Numbered from the stretch's first letter, positions 39,477-51,046 are shown. The stretch: DNA of 64,000 bases from Siphlonurus alternatus (GCA_949825025.1 OX463781.1:28157192-28221191), one strand, 5' to 3'. The notes: a model not told the origin generated them from the sequence alone. Numbers and translations are program-made.

Positions 39477-40269
39477 AATTGTCTTTATTGGGGGCGGGAT
39501 TTAGGCCATTAGGCCCACTCTTCCATCCAACCCAACCCAACATAATATGAAACCACATATTTAGACATATTCGAATTCAGGGGAACATTAAAATTATGAT
39601 GTACTACAGTGTAAGAACATAAATATTGCAAGTTCAAGTGATTTTATACAGATAAATGTCAACATTGTATTTTCATTGTTTTCATTTCCACTAGTTTTTA
39701 CAAACAATGAGTTCTCGTTATTATACCTTTATGTTCACGAGCAAGTTTTGATAGCATCAGTACTGCTGGCTCCTTGCATAGAACGCTCATGTTAGGCTCT
39801 CTGGGAAAGACTGCTCCTCCAAAGCCGTCTTTGCCATGGTAGGGCTCTTCGTTGGATACTGGAGCGTCCTTCTCCTTGGGCTCAATTATGATGGGTTCTG
39901 AGGCGCCACGGTACACAGGAATCTGAAACCAAACCATTGGTCCATCTTGTCCTCTAGCAGTCAAAGTAGAAGCTGCTGGGGTTCTCTAGTGGGAAAGCTA
40001 TTCACTTGCTTCCTCTACCCCCCATAGCCTCCATTTTAAGAGTATGCTGCATTATGCATTACGTAACAGTGCTTCAAACAGTTCAAAACGATGGAATCAA
40101 TTTATATCACTTTTTTAGTTCAGTAAAATTTATGATTTTCAAAAAGTTTCACAAATTAATATAATATTTACTTTGATGCTTATTTGCTAATTTCATAATT
40201 TAATTTAATGTCATTGGTTTAATATTAATAACTTTAATATGTCATTAGGAAGCGGAAATGCAGTAATAT

Positions 40270-40313
<44 letters not shown>

Positions 40314-40656
40314 TTATGTATGCTATTACGGAATCTCCAGAGGCTCTTTGACTTTTGGTCTACAATAATATTAATGTTTTGTACTATAAAACTGTATAGT
40401 TCACCAAAACTTTGCACCGAGAATTCCGTTCACCAAAACTCTCTGGAATAAAATCACTTACTACATCTAACTTGTTGACAGAGTCCAGGACTCTCAAAGC
40501 GTTCCTCGTACAGTTGTCAACGTCTGTGTTACCACGCACACAGGTGATTGCTAGGAGATTGATGCGCCCTCTGTCATGAGCACCCAGCAACATGAACAGG
40601 GCAAGGGCATCGTCCGTGCCTGGGTCCGTGTCCACCACAACCAGGGGGGGTGACAT
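37737..40656 (-). CDS. Inosine-uridine-preferring nucleoside hydrolase-like enzyme, 6 exons
   Basis: Exons 5' to 3': 40656-40462, 39922-39727, 39389-39273, 38797-38661, 38152-37986, 37911-37737. All are GT-AG with agreeing phases, giving 328 residues, the usual family length. The N-terminus carries the calcium-binding loop DTDPGTDDALAL (D9, D11, D15, D16). GPLTN follows at 139-143, then AMGGNFTG and the family signature AEFNFHMDPEAA (178-189). In the last third, WYPCDSL supplies the expected calcium-ligand Asp (D253), but the catalytic His that normally precedes it is Cys252, as in the Cys-type branch of the family. Known reaction: calcium-dependent hydrolysis of the N-glycosidic bond of ribonucleosides, giving base and ribose, for salvage. 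The chosen ATG lies nine bases after a CAACAG acceptor at about 40666; an upstream in-frame ATG (40701) lies before that acceptor, so a non-coding 5' exon is likely. Substrate preference cannot be read from sequence. Confidence 0.92.
38329..38360. repeat. Poly-A tract
   Basis: An A run of about 32 in the nucleoside hydrolase intron between exons 4 and 5. Confidence 0.9.
39402..39476. repeat. (AAAT)n microsatellite
   Basis: About 15 AAAT repeats start some 13 bp upstream (in transcript sense) of nucleoside hydrolase exon 3, next to its acceptor. Read on the minus strand it supplies a T-rich stretch ahead of the splice site. Confidence 0.9.
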
Positions 40657-40855
40657 ATTGCTTGTCTGTTGAGAGACGCAGTACATAATTAGGCGGCTCA
40701 TGATAATTCTTAAATAACATTCCTACTGTATGTGTACAGTACACAGTACCCGTGTATACCATATTGTATTATGCATACAGTACAGTATACATTGTACCAT
40801 ACTTTTCTAGGACCTGAAAAAGCTTAAAAAATTATAGTGGTATGCATATATCCCA

Positions 40856-41106
40856 TATCGATGGTGTTCCGTCAAAAACGACTACATGTATCTCATTTTA
40901 TCGCGTCCTCTCAAAACCGACTAACTCGTTTTATCGCGAGCCGAGATGGTCGCTTTTGCACTATGGGTTTCCAGGTATACATTTTTTTTATACCTGGAAA
41001 CCCATAGTGCAAAACCGACCACCTCGGCTCGCGATAAAACGAGTTAGTCATTTTTGAGAGGACGCGATAAAATGAGTTAGTCGTTTTTGACGGAACACCA
41101 TCGATA
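40856..41106. mobile_element. Hairpin element, 251-bp palindrome
   Basis: Starts TATCGATGGTGTTCCGTCAA and ends with its complement. Arms contain two degenerate GTCAAAAACGACTA...CGATAAAACGAG subrepeats and meet at an ATTTTTTTTAT loop (about 40979-40992). Repeated peptide frames across it are an artefact of the palindrome. Confidence 0.8.
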
Positions 41107-42242
41107 TACATGTATGTATTAACACAGGGTGTCAAAAAGTGTTGGATTTTATATTTACTAATATACACCCACCATGACCTGTATTAATTAATTGTCTGTA
41201 GTATTTATGTATCATATCTGTATGGCATACAGTATGTATATGCATACACAGTATATTATAGTGTTGCAATGGCACAGCTTATATGACATGAATTTATACA
41301 TGCATAGCATCCAGAGGCAAATTCGCTTCTGGATGCTAACATTATAAATATATATGCATTTGGTACCAACACTACTATAATATTTTGAACTGAACGCGTT
41401 CATGGGCCCTTCAATGCCTTGGGATCAAAACAATTCGCTCCCATATCAAAGATGCGTTACGAAAATATGAAAATAATTCCAACGCATATTGTTCTATTGT
41501 CTGTGATATTGTGAACAATGTTAAATACAGTATGATATGCATACAGTATGCATAATATATATGGTATGCATACAATGGAAAATGCACCCAAAACGTTTTG
41601 AAAAAAATGAAGATGTTTTCAATGATGCAAAATTCTCAAATGTGATATAATTATAGTATATGCATACATATAAAAAAATTATGCATGAATGTGTTTGCAA
41701 TGTTTGCATGCTGGCTTCAGTGATTCGATCATCACTATATATGAGCTGATGGACCGCCCTGCATGGCCCCTGGACCCCTGCAGGCCGGCACTGGACCGAC
41801 CCGACCGACAGAGTTGTTTTTATATAATTTTATAAATGCATATGCATACTGGGATATACATAATTGTATATAGGTTTGCTATTGCATGAAATATTTCCTA
41901 TCTTTATGATACCTTTACTACAGCTGCCTTCCGACTTGAAGAGAAAGAAGTTCGGCTCTGACTCTTTCACCACTGTATCATGTATCATACGGTATAATAC
42001 TGCATGTACAATGGTTCACGTTTTCTCTCTGTTTTACTTTAATTAAAAAACTTGGTGATAAGTTGTGATAACCTTTTATAGCTTCTATTTGACAAGCCAG
42101 ACAAGTTGAAGTCGTTATTATTTACACTTTGATAATGATGTGACAAGGCTGTGATAAAATACTGATATTATTATATAAAAGGGAAGTTGAAAAAAAGCGC
42201 TAGTATGCATACACAAAACAGAAAACAAAGTATGCATACATG

Positions 42243-43010
42243 CATAGCCCTCTGGTGGAAGGCCAAGACCTGACCGCGCCCACTTTTCAATAGCCGTCCT
42301 ACTGAGCAGCAGGTTTGCGTGTAATCAAATGGCAGAGGACTTCACTTTGGTCGCGGTTTACGACAATTGCGCTGTGTGCTAGAGTTTTGAAAATGAAACT
42401 AGTTTAACTCTAATATAGTCTAATCTTGCGTAACAACCTTCTTTTTCACGCAAAACCAATATTAATACACTCCAATTAATGTTTTATGAACCCGACTTCT
42501 GTTACATCTGCGCATGCGCGAAGCCGCGAAGGAAAAAGTCAGTTTACTGGCGATGACGTCATATTAACATTGAAAACCTTTCTTCATAGCGAGTGACTTT
42601 CACTTTACTTAATTGCAATTTCTTTACTTTGTATATCAAGTAAAGTTATTTACTACATCGAAAATAATGTATGAAAGTTGATGCAAGTACTTTTTTGCAT
42701 TTTCAATATTCCGTGACGTCATGATACATATCCAAAGCTTGGAAGATATAACTAAGTTCCCGCCCTGACTTTACCGTAATATTTCTCAGGTAGTATAATA
42801 TTTATCAACTAAATAAAATAATCAGCACGCAGGAGACTACATTAAAGTAGTATCGCACTACAAGATACCTTCAATAATATCAGGTAAATATTTTTAAAAA
42901 AATATTTCCTCCCCATTACTTTGCGTGTTATTTTTTAAATTTCAGACGGCTAATATCTTGACAGTTGACGATCGCCCCTGCTGGTCTTGGCCTTCCACCA
43001 GAGGGCTATG
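42243..43010. mobile_element. Non-autonomous DNA transposon, 28-bp TIRs
   Basis: CATAGCCCTCTGGTGGAAGG... at 42243-42270 has its complement at 42983-43010. The 7-bp direct repeat ATACATG flanks both ends (42236-42242 and 43011-43017). The 768-bp interior has no long frame. It carries two TGACGTCAT-like words. Confidence 0.82.
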
Positions 43011-43094
43011 ATACATGATACAACTATAATAGATAGGTCCATCAGCCCTACGAATTTGGACTGATCTGCGCATTTTTGGCCAAAAACACCCAAG

Positions 43095-43799
43095 CAGGGT
43101 TATTCTCCTATTGTTATTCTCCTATTGTTATCGGGTATACGCGCATCAGAAAAAGTGGACATTTTCATTGTTGGGGATATGTAACTCAATGTTAAAATCG
43201 ATTTTTTCGATACTTTTTCTGGAGCTCCAGAGGATTTACATTCTTAATCAAATGCACCTAGGGGTTTTAAAGGGTGAAAAGAACGATTTTTGAGACGATG
43301 GAGACATTCACTCAGTGAAATCATTGATTTTAATGCATTAAAAGTTGGACGCTTCTGATTGGCTGATCAGAATTTGTTGATTTTTTCAGTTGCAAATTCC
43401 TATTGTTGAAAATTTGCGCTTGGTCCCTGTATAAATAATTAATATTTTTGAAATAAATAAATATAACAATTTATAACACTATTTTCTACCATTTATTATT
43501 TTTTAAATAATTTTCATAACATAAAAAGTCTTTTTTAAAATTAAATTATGGGCAAAAAGTGTTTTTTTTTTTATTGCAGCTCTCTGATTGGTTTAAAAGT
43601 GGACATTCTTTAACCAATGATATCGCTCGAAAATTTTCAACAATTAAAATTTCAGCCAATTAGAAAAAAATCAACAACTTTATTTTGGCCAATCACAGCA
43701 ATTCCAAATGACCACTTTTAAGCCAATCAGAATTCAGTATTTAGCGCCATAAGCCAGACAGTGGCGCGTATACCCTCTATTATAGGAGAATAGCCCTGC
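43095..43799. mobile_element. hAT-type non-autonomous transposon with 8-bp duplication
   Basis: Ends CAGGGTTATTCTCCTA and complement (one mismatch). Flanking direct repeats CACCCAAG at 43087-43094 and 43800-43807. Next to the left end, TTATTCTCCTATTG is tandemly duplicated. Interior 705 bp, AT-rich, non-coding. It lies 84 bp from the preceding transposon. Confidence 0.87.
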
Positions 43800-44283
43800 A
43801 CCCAAGGTGACGTCACGTAGTGAGCTCAAAACAGCTGTTTTGCTGCACGAGGGGCCCCTACCGGAGCAGAATTTTTGTTCAACATTAGCGAGAACGTTGC
43901 TTTTTATCTCATCTCAAATTTGATATTTATTTGCAATACTACAAGCCAAAAACCGGTTGCAGTAACGTATTAAAAGAATTTTTAAACACTGCAATTCGCA
44001 AGCAATCTGGGGTAGAAGTTCGTATCTTTGTTCATAAAGCATACAAAGTTGCTATTGACTGTGCGCAGATTAGTCACCTAGCGTTTGCGCAGCTTCATAT
44101 GGATTCAAGCTTTTTTATCATGAACACTTTGCAGAGCCATGCGCAGTAGACTACTAACATTTAAAACTCGTTTCTGCGCAGCTTTTCTAAGCCGTGGCTA
44201 TTAATTTACGGAAAACTCTATAATAGAGCAGAAAAAATTAAACGTATGCACCGTGCGCATGGGACGGCCCTGTATGCATATAA

Positions 44284-44567
44284 TGAGTGCGTTTGAATTC
44301 ACGGGCCAGCCCGGGCTGGCCCGGGCTGGGTAAAATGGCGGTGACCTTGGTCGCCTGGTATGAAACGTCATAATTTCGTCATAATTAGTTCCCAGTCTGT
44401 CCGCCAGGTCTCAGGCGCACTGTAGAGTCCGCCCGCGTCAGCCTGGGCCAGCCAGGAAGTGACGTTATGAGAGGAGGAAAAATGGCCGCCGGGCTGGCCC
44501 CACTTGACGACAAAAAACGCTTCAGCCCAGGCCAGCCCGGGCTGGCCCGTGAATTCAAACGCACTCA
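44284..44567. mobile_element. MITE with GGCCAGCCCGGGCTGGCC ends
   Basis: TGAGTGCGTTTGAATTCACG plus GGCCAGCCCGGGCTGG at the left has its complement at the right, about 37-bp TIRs, with an extra CCCGGGCTGG repeat on the left. GC-rich 284-bp element without coding capacity. No clear target duplication. Confidence 0.8.
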
Positions 44568-44770
44568 ATATATACACCATACACAAACTTGAGGCGCTTG
44601 AGGTCGGTCGTTCCCTCGTTCCTCCATGCCCTCCATGCCTGGGCTATGGGCTCCGCATACGAAAATCATACATGGAACCCGCATACGGAAACTCCCCGTC
44701 AAACTGGCAACGTTGTATAATACAGTATAACAGATCTTAGTTTACCACTAAACAGTTCAGTAGACTAGAC

Positions 44771-44847
44771 GGCGTCAGATATATCAGCCAATGAAAAGGT
44801 GGCCAGCTGACATTCTAGCCTTTTCATTGGCTCATATATCTGGCGCC
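44771..44847. mobile_element. 77-bp palindromic insertion in the left fold-back arm
   Basis: GGCGTCAGATATATCAGCCA ... TGGCTCATATATCTGGCGCC. The right arm of the big element keeps the uninterrupted site (complement of AGACTAGACGCCCACGTC), proving that this is a later insertion into the left arm. Confidence 0.8.
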
Positions 44848-44879
44848 GCCCACGTCTAAATCTGGACTGGTCTGAGCTG

Positions 44880-46710
44880 ATTAAGGTAGTTCAAATCAGC
44901 TCATGCAGTTCAAATGAGCTAATATTCTGGACTGTTTTGAACAGTGAAGCTCAAATCAGTTCAAATGTTTTTTTAACTATTCTGAGCTGTTTCCTGCTCA
45001 AAATTGCTGCAGTTCAATGCAGTTTGAATTAGTTCATATCAGCTCATAACCTTTCTGCAGCTCAAAGTAGCTTCAGCTAGCTCAAACTAGTCCTGTAGTC
45101 CAGGACAGTCCACCGCAGCTCAGAAAGTCCAGTTTAGTTCAAACCAATTCAGCGGCAGTCCAATGCAGCTCAGACAGTCCAGTCTAGTTCCAATTAGTTT
45201 ATTGAAGCTCAGACAGTCCACTTCAGCTCAGACAGTCCCGTCTAGTTCAAATTAGTCCATTTAAGCTCAAACGGCCACTGTAGTCCAGGACAGCCCACCG
45301 CAGCTTAGACAGGCCAGTTTAGCTCAAACCTGTTCAGCGAAAGTCCAACGCAGCTCAGACAGTCCAGTCTAGTTCAAATTAGTCCATTGAAGCTCAGACA
45401 GTCCACTGCAGTCCAGGACAGTCCACCACAGCTCAGACAGTCCAGTTTAGCTCAAAACAGCTCAGCGGCAGTCCAATGCAGCTCAGACAGTCCAGTCTAG
45501 TTCAAATTAGTTAATTGAAGCTCAGACAGTCCACTGCAGTCCAGGACAGTTCACCGCAGCTCAGACAGTCCAGTCTAGTTAAAATTAGTCCATTGAAGCT
45601 CAGACAGTCCACTGTAGTCCAGGACAGTCTACCGCAGCTCAGACAGTCCAGTTTAGTTCAAACCAGTACAGTGGCAGTCCAATGCAGCTCAGACAGTCCA
45701 GTCTAGTTCAAATTAGTTAATTGAAGCTCAGACAGTCCAGTCTAGTTCAAATTAGTCCATTAAAGCTCAGATAGTCCACTGCAGTCCAGGACAGTTCACC
45801 GCAGCTCAGACAGTCCAGTCTAGTTCAAATTAGTCCATTAAAGCTCAGACAGTCCACTGCAGTCCAGGACAGTCCACCGCAGCTCAGACAGTCCAGAGTC
45901 TAGTTCAAATTAGTCCATTGAAGCTCAGACAGTCCACTGTAGTCCAGGACAGTCCACCGCAGCTTAGACAGTCCAGTTTAGCTCAAACCAGTACAGCGGC
46001 AGTCCAATGCAGTTCAGAGAGTCCAGTCTAGTTCAAATTAGTTAATTGAAGCTCAGACAGTCCACTGCAGTCCAGGACAGTCCACTGCAGCTCAGACAGT
46101 CCAGTCTAGTTAAAATAAGTCCATTGAAGCTCAGACAGTCCACTGTAGTCCAGGACAGTCTACCGCAGCTCAGACAGTCCAGTTTAGTTCAAACCAGTAC
46201 AGCGGCAGTCCAATGCAGCTCAGACAGTCCAGTCTAGTTCAAATTAGTTAATTGAAGCTCAGACAGTCCACCGCAGCTCAGACAGTCCAGTCTAGTTCAA
46301 ATTAGTCCATTAAAGCTCAGACAGTCCACTGCAGTCCAGGACAGTCCACCGCAGCTCAGACAGTCCAGAGTCTAGTTCAAATTAGTCCATTGAAGCTCAG
46401 ACAGTCCACTGTAGTCCAGGACAGTCCACCGCAGCTTAGACAGTCCAGTTTAGCTCAAACCAGTACAGCGGCAGTCCAATGCAGTTCAGAGAGTCCAGTC
46501 TAGTTCAAATTAGTTAATTGAAGCTCAGACAGTCCACAGCAGTCCAGGACAGTCCACCGCAGCTCAGACAGTCCAGTCTAGTTCAGACAGTCCACTGTAG
46601 TCCAGGTTAGTCCACCGCAGCTCAGACAGTCCAGTTTAGCTCAAACCAGTACAGCGGCAGTCCAATGCAGCTCAGACAGTCCAGTCTAGTTCAAATTAGT
46701 TTATTGAGAA
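44880..46710. repeat. Left tandem array, CAGCTCAGACAGTCCAGT monomers
   Basis: About 1.8 kb of monomers of roughly 18-20 bp (cores CTCAGACAGTCCA and GCAGTCCAGGACAGTCCACC), organised in higher-order units. Blocks at about 45515-45706 and 46046-46237 repeat 531 bp apart with very few changes; another block recurs 472 bp apart (45900 and 46372). Open frames here are repeat translations. Confidence 0.9.
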
Positions 46711-47169
46711 GCTAGCTTAGTTCTTTTATTACATATTTATAAGATATTATAATTATAAAACACCATCATGACATGCAAATGCTCACATATAAATTACAAA
46801 ATTTAATTAAATTACATAATTAGTGAAGTCTATAAAAATCAAAGAGGTAGAAATAATAAACTATAAAAACTGAACTTTCGTCGTGCAGCAGCATTTATTT
46901 TGAAGAAAGTGGTGTGTTTTCACCATCAATGCCCATCATGCATTGCGCCAAGAACTGAGCCGCACAAAGCGCCATCTTGTTTTGAAACGGTTTTGAAATT
47001 TGTACCGGTCCGACCGGCGACCAGTCGCTGCTATTATTTTATCTCAATGCTGCTTATAGTTGGCTGCTAGCTAGCGTGTGGTGTTGTGATACAAATTATT
47101 GTTTTGTGTACTATTTGACGTATTAATTAAACTACTATATTTCAAACTCTTCGGCATGTAATCTATTAG

Positions 47170-47290
47170 GCTTCTTTCACAATCACGCCGCAACATTTTG
47201 CAAAAAAATCAAGCTTCACTTGATTTTCTTACGGCGGTACGTTTGTTGCGGCATATTTTTGCAAAAAAATCGGACCATGTGAAAGGAACT
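47170..47290. mobile_element. Small MITE nested in the fold-back centre
   Basis: GCTTCTTTCACAATCACGCC at the left; a near-complement ending ATGTGAAAGGAAC at the right. Interior holds GCAAAAAAATC twice. About 120 bp, non-coding. Confidence 0.55.
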
Positions 47291-47710
47291 TTATAAGGTA
47301 AGATATTTTGTGTATTAAGTCCGTATGACAACTATCAGGGTTAAATCTGATCGGAATATTTTTCTTTTCCCTGCTGCTGTCCAATTGGCACTCTCTCTCT
47401 AACAGGCCCGAGACGCTGCCAAAGTGTGAATATTTGGGAACGAATACTACCTCATCTCACTGATAACGTATACCAGTAAGATCCTGTGGTCAGAGGTACA
47501 GTAACTTTCTTTTAAATATTGAGGCCTTGTATGCATACTGTATATCATAGTGTATGTTCGAGCCTAACAACTATGTATGCACACTGTACCGGTATGACAT
47601 GCATACTGTACATATACTGTACTGTAACATTACAGTATGCATACATAATACTCTATGCATTATGCCTGTTTTTATTGCTGTAAAAGAGCTTTCACATATT
47701 ATGCATATGC

Positions 47711-48804
47711 ATCCCAGGGACCGCATGGGTATCCCCGGGACACAGCGGAACGTCCTTGCAATGCCCCGCGAATGTCCCGTGGTCTATATTATATTAATTT
47801 AATGCTTTTTAAAATTTAAAATTTTTAGGAATTGCTTAACTTATAGTGTAGAAGGGACACAGAAGAAAATAACGCAATTATATTGAACTTTTTGATCAAA
47901 CGTCCTTTGAGTGTCTCGCAGGGATACACCAGGGGTATCCCATGTATGCCCCGCAGGTGCACTCCTAGGACGTTACTGTTTTTTTAATATTGGTTTTAAT
48001 TGGTTAAATTATAGTATTTTAAAACGTTTAGCTTCATCTCGAGAAGATTTTGATTAATTTGATAACTATCGATGAATGTCTCGCAGATGTCTCTGTGGGA
48101 CACACGGGGCGGGGTATTGTCGAAAATTGTAAAATAACGACAATTTTCTTTGCTTAAGTATGTAGCTGATTGAATTTTTAATCACAATTTTGAATAATTT
48201 TAATTAGTAAACAGAATGTCCCGTAAGTGCACCTGGGGGTCATTCATGAGACGTAGTTTTTTTTCTAAAAAATTAAAAAATAAAAAATTGTTAAAATTTG
48301 AAGATATAAACATTATTTATGTGCCGTATTGGAAGTTTCTCATTATTATTATTAAAATTTATAAAAGAAACCATAGATTGTAAAATATCCTAAAGTATCA
48401 AAAATATACAAGTCGATTTCATAATTTATAGTTTATAAAGTTAAGTTTTCAACATTTTAGTATGAAGACATGTGTCCTAGTGGTAAAGACACCAGACTTC
48501 AAATCTGATGGTCCCGAGTTCGAGTCTCACCTATGCCAGTTTTTTTATTTTTTTTTTTGCTATTCTTTCTCTTTGATAACATCATTATAATTGATAAAAA
48601 CATCTTTTAATTGGTTATAATTATAAGCATATTTGCTATATAACCCTAGGTATCCCTGCAATGACTTCAGGGTGTATCCCTGGAATGTCCCCAAGGGGTA
48701 CCCTTTTGTGCATGGAAATAGGGGATACACCTTGGGGCACTCCGGAGGAACGTTTGAGGGGTATCCCTGGAACGCCCCGGGGATACACCTGCGGTCCCTG
48801 GGAT
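47711..48804. mobile_element. Nested element with CCCAGGGACCGC ends
   Basis: ATCCCAGGGACCGCATGGGT at the left matches the complement of the right end (ACCTGCGGTCCCTGGGAT). Further GGGATACACC/GGTATCCC words lie between. It sits in the middle of the fold-back element and carries the tRNA-like sequence. No protein of note; short frames over the ends are repeat translations. Confidence 0.65.
48464..48541 (+). pseudogene. tRNA-like sequence with TCA anticodon (tRNA pseudogene or SINE head)
   Basis: The D arm is intact (TGTC/GACA around CTAGTGGTAAA). The anticodon arm CAGA/TCTG holds loop CTTCAAA, which gives anticodon TCA. The T loop is TTCGAGT, but only three T-stem pairs form. Polymerase III A-box and B-box-like words (TGTCCTAGTGG, GTTCGAGTC) are present. 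The acceptor stem does not pair, and a T-rich run follows. A functional selenocysteine or opal-suppressor tRNA is therefore unlikely; a decayed tRNA-derived SINE is preferred. Confidence 0.55.
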
Positions 48805-49429
48805 ACTACATGCAAAGTCGTAATTTGCCACGGCTTTCCGCAGAAAAATTACTTCATTTTCTTTCGGATCTCTATTTATAAGACACTCTGCAGCAATTTT
48901 TGATTATGTGTAAGAAGCTTAATACATTTTCTATCTGTATGCATGTTTTTTTTTTTTTTAGTTTTGTATAATATATACACTATTGTAGTTTTTCTTTGAT
49001 TCTCTTACTTACACTTTTTCCATATAAAAATACTTACAGTACTGGGTATGCATAATTATTGATACTGTACATTTGCCAGGGTTTTTAGTGTTAACAGCTA
49101 TCTATTGAGTTCATTTTCTTCACATTACCAGTATTTTCTTTTTGTGTAGCATGAGTGAGTGCATTTATATAATACTTTACTGTTACAACTTTGACGAAGA
49201 CATGACTGACAGGACACTCCAGACCGACACCATGGGGCATGCAGGTAGCCATAAGTGAGTACCGTTTTGTGTGTCGAGATCACCATTTGAATGTTCAGGT
49301 AAATGTTGTAGCACTACCTGTGTTTAGTAACCTGGACCTAGCCACGACCGTCCGGACCGACACCCGGGGGCATTAAGGTAGCGGGTGAGTACCATTTTGT
49401 GTGTCAACATTTGAATGTTGTAGCGCTAC

Positions 49430-50420
49430 CTGTGTGCAGTTCTGAGCTGCTTTAGACAGTCCTGGACTGCGGTAAAGTTACTACATTGCATTGGACTCAT
49501 TTGAGCTAGACTGGACTATTCTGAGCTGCGATGGACAGTCCTGGACTGCAGTACAGCTGCTATAATGTATTGCACTCTTTTGAGCTAGGCTGGACTGTTC
49601 TGAGCTGCGATGGACAGTCCTGGACTGCAGTACAGCTGCTATAATGTATTGGACGTGTTTGAACTAGACTGGACTATTCTGAGCTAGAATGGACAGTCCT
49701 GGACTGCAGTACAGCTGCTATAATGTATTGGACGCGTTTGAGCTAGGCTGGACTATTCTGAGCTGCGATGGACAGTCCTGGACTGCAGTACAGCTGCTAT
49801 AATGTATTGGACGCGTTTGAACTAGGCTGGACTATTCTGAGCTAGAATGGACAGTCCTGGACTGCAGTACAACTGCTATAATGTATTGGACGCGTTTGAG
49901 CTAGGCTGGACTATTCTGAGCTGCGATGGACTGTCCTGGACTGCAGTACAGCTGCTATAATGTATTGGACGCATTTGAACTAGGCTGGACTATTCTGAGC
50001 TGCGATGGACTGTCCTGGACTATAGTAAAGCTGCTACAGTGCATTGGACTCTTTTGAGCTAGGCTGGACTGTTCTGAGCTAGAATGGACTGCCCTGGACT
50101 GCAGTACAGCTGCTACAGTACATTGGACTCTTTTGAGCTAGGCTGGACTGTTCTGAGCTAGAATGGACTGTTGCATGTATAGCAGCAATGAACTGGTTTG
50201 AGCTATAATGGACTGCCTGAGTATCAGCGTAAACGAGCTAGTTTGAGCTAGGCTGGACTGTTCTGAGCTGTATTGTCTGGACTGCTATGAGCTATTTACA
50301 ACTGTGGCCAGTTCAAAATTGGTAGCTCAAACAGTTCAAAACCGGCCAATTTTATACTATTTACAACTATCTGAACTAGCATAATTTTGAACTGATCTGG
50401 ACTGCTGCAGTTCAGATGTA
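49430..50420. repeat. Right tandem array, 79-bp units
   Basis: The word TATAATGTATTGGACGCG recurs every 79 bp (49561, 49640, 49719, 49798 and on). Units contain GGACAGTCCTGGACTGCAGT and GAGCTAGGCTGGACT, complements of the left-array monomers, so the two arrays face each other. The right units are more regular than the left. Confidence 0.88.
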
Positions 50421-51046
50421 GTCTAGATTTAGACGTGGGCGTCTAGTCTACTGAGCTGTTTAGTGGTAAACCAAGATCTGTTATACTGTATGTGTCACCA
50501 TTCACCACGCGCAATATATATGTGTGGCATCAAATGCATTAATGATTCGATGAAGATTATTCTCTCTCATGATGATAACAATAAGTATATTAAATTTCCT
50601 GCAAAATATTCAACGCTAAATTGTTGTATATATGATCTAAACATGCATGTATAATTTTTATTATGCCATGCACATTGCACACATAACAAAAAGCGCTAGT
50701 GATGAAAACATCGATCCCAATATTTATTTTATAAAAAAAAAAAAAAAATGCTCATATTTAAAGGCTCATTTCATCATTTCCATGGAGCGATGTCGAGCGA
50801 GGCTTGGCGGGGCGAGAAAAGCGCACTTGCTTCAATCTCGTATGGCGGCCATGTTGGCAAAAAAACGCCCCCGGCAAGGCGAGGAAATTCCGAGCCTTTG
50901 ATTGGCTATGGCACGCGATTTTCTCGCATTCCACGCTCCATGGAAATCCGCCTTTATCGCTCCATGGAAATGAGCCTTAATACCATATTTTTTGTGGTCA
51001 TGATTTTCATATTCAATTTTTTTTTTTTTTTTTCAAATTTTCCCAT

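Larger units (their letters stand above)
44721..50490. mobile_element. Giant fold-back element (5.8 kb), TA-flanked CAGT termini
   Basis: TACAGTATAACAGATCTTAG at the left and its complement at the right continue as inverted repeats through TTTACCACTAAACAG, AGTAGACTAGACG and CCCACGTCTAAATCT. If the outer TA is the duplicated target, the element starts CAGT, as Tc1/mariner elements do. Inside each end lies a tandem array (left 44880-46710, right about 49430-50420) of related monomers in opposite orientation. The centre (46710-49430) holds other nested elements and no transposase. Long composite inverted repeats of this sort define Foldback/Galileo-like elements; the superfamily here is an inference from the ends. 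Confidence 0.8.

Noticed and set aside
40657..40701. Upstream in-frame ATG for the nucleoside hydrolase
   Set aside because: A CTCTCAACAG acceptor separates it from the conserved N-terminus, and the chosen ATG gives the family's usual start.
45515..46237. Two nearly identical short frames (LRQSTAVQDS...)
   Set aside because: Products of the left tandem array, 531 bp apart; they only document the higher-order repeat.
48464..48541. Functional selenocysteine or suppressor tRNA
   Set aside because: The acceptor stem does not pair and the T stem has only three pairs; no long selenocysteine-type acceptor or variable arm.
47554..48903. Short frames with GIPG/MPR-type repeats
   Set aside because: They translate the GGGATACACC/GGTATCCC inverted repeats of the nested element.
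49430..50420. CRISPR-like 79-bp periodicity
   Set aside because: The repeats are contiguous and mirror the left array; there are no spacers and no cas genes.
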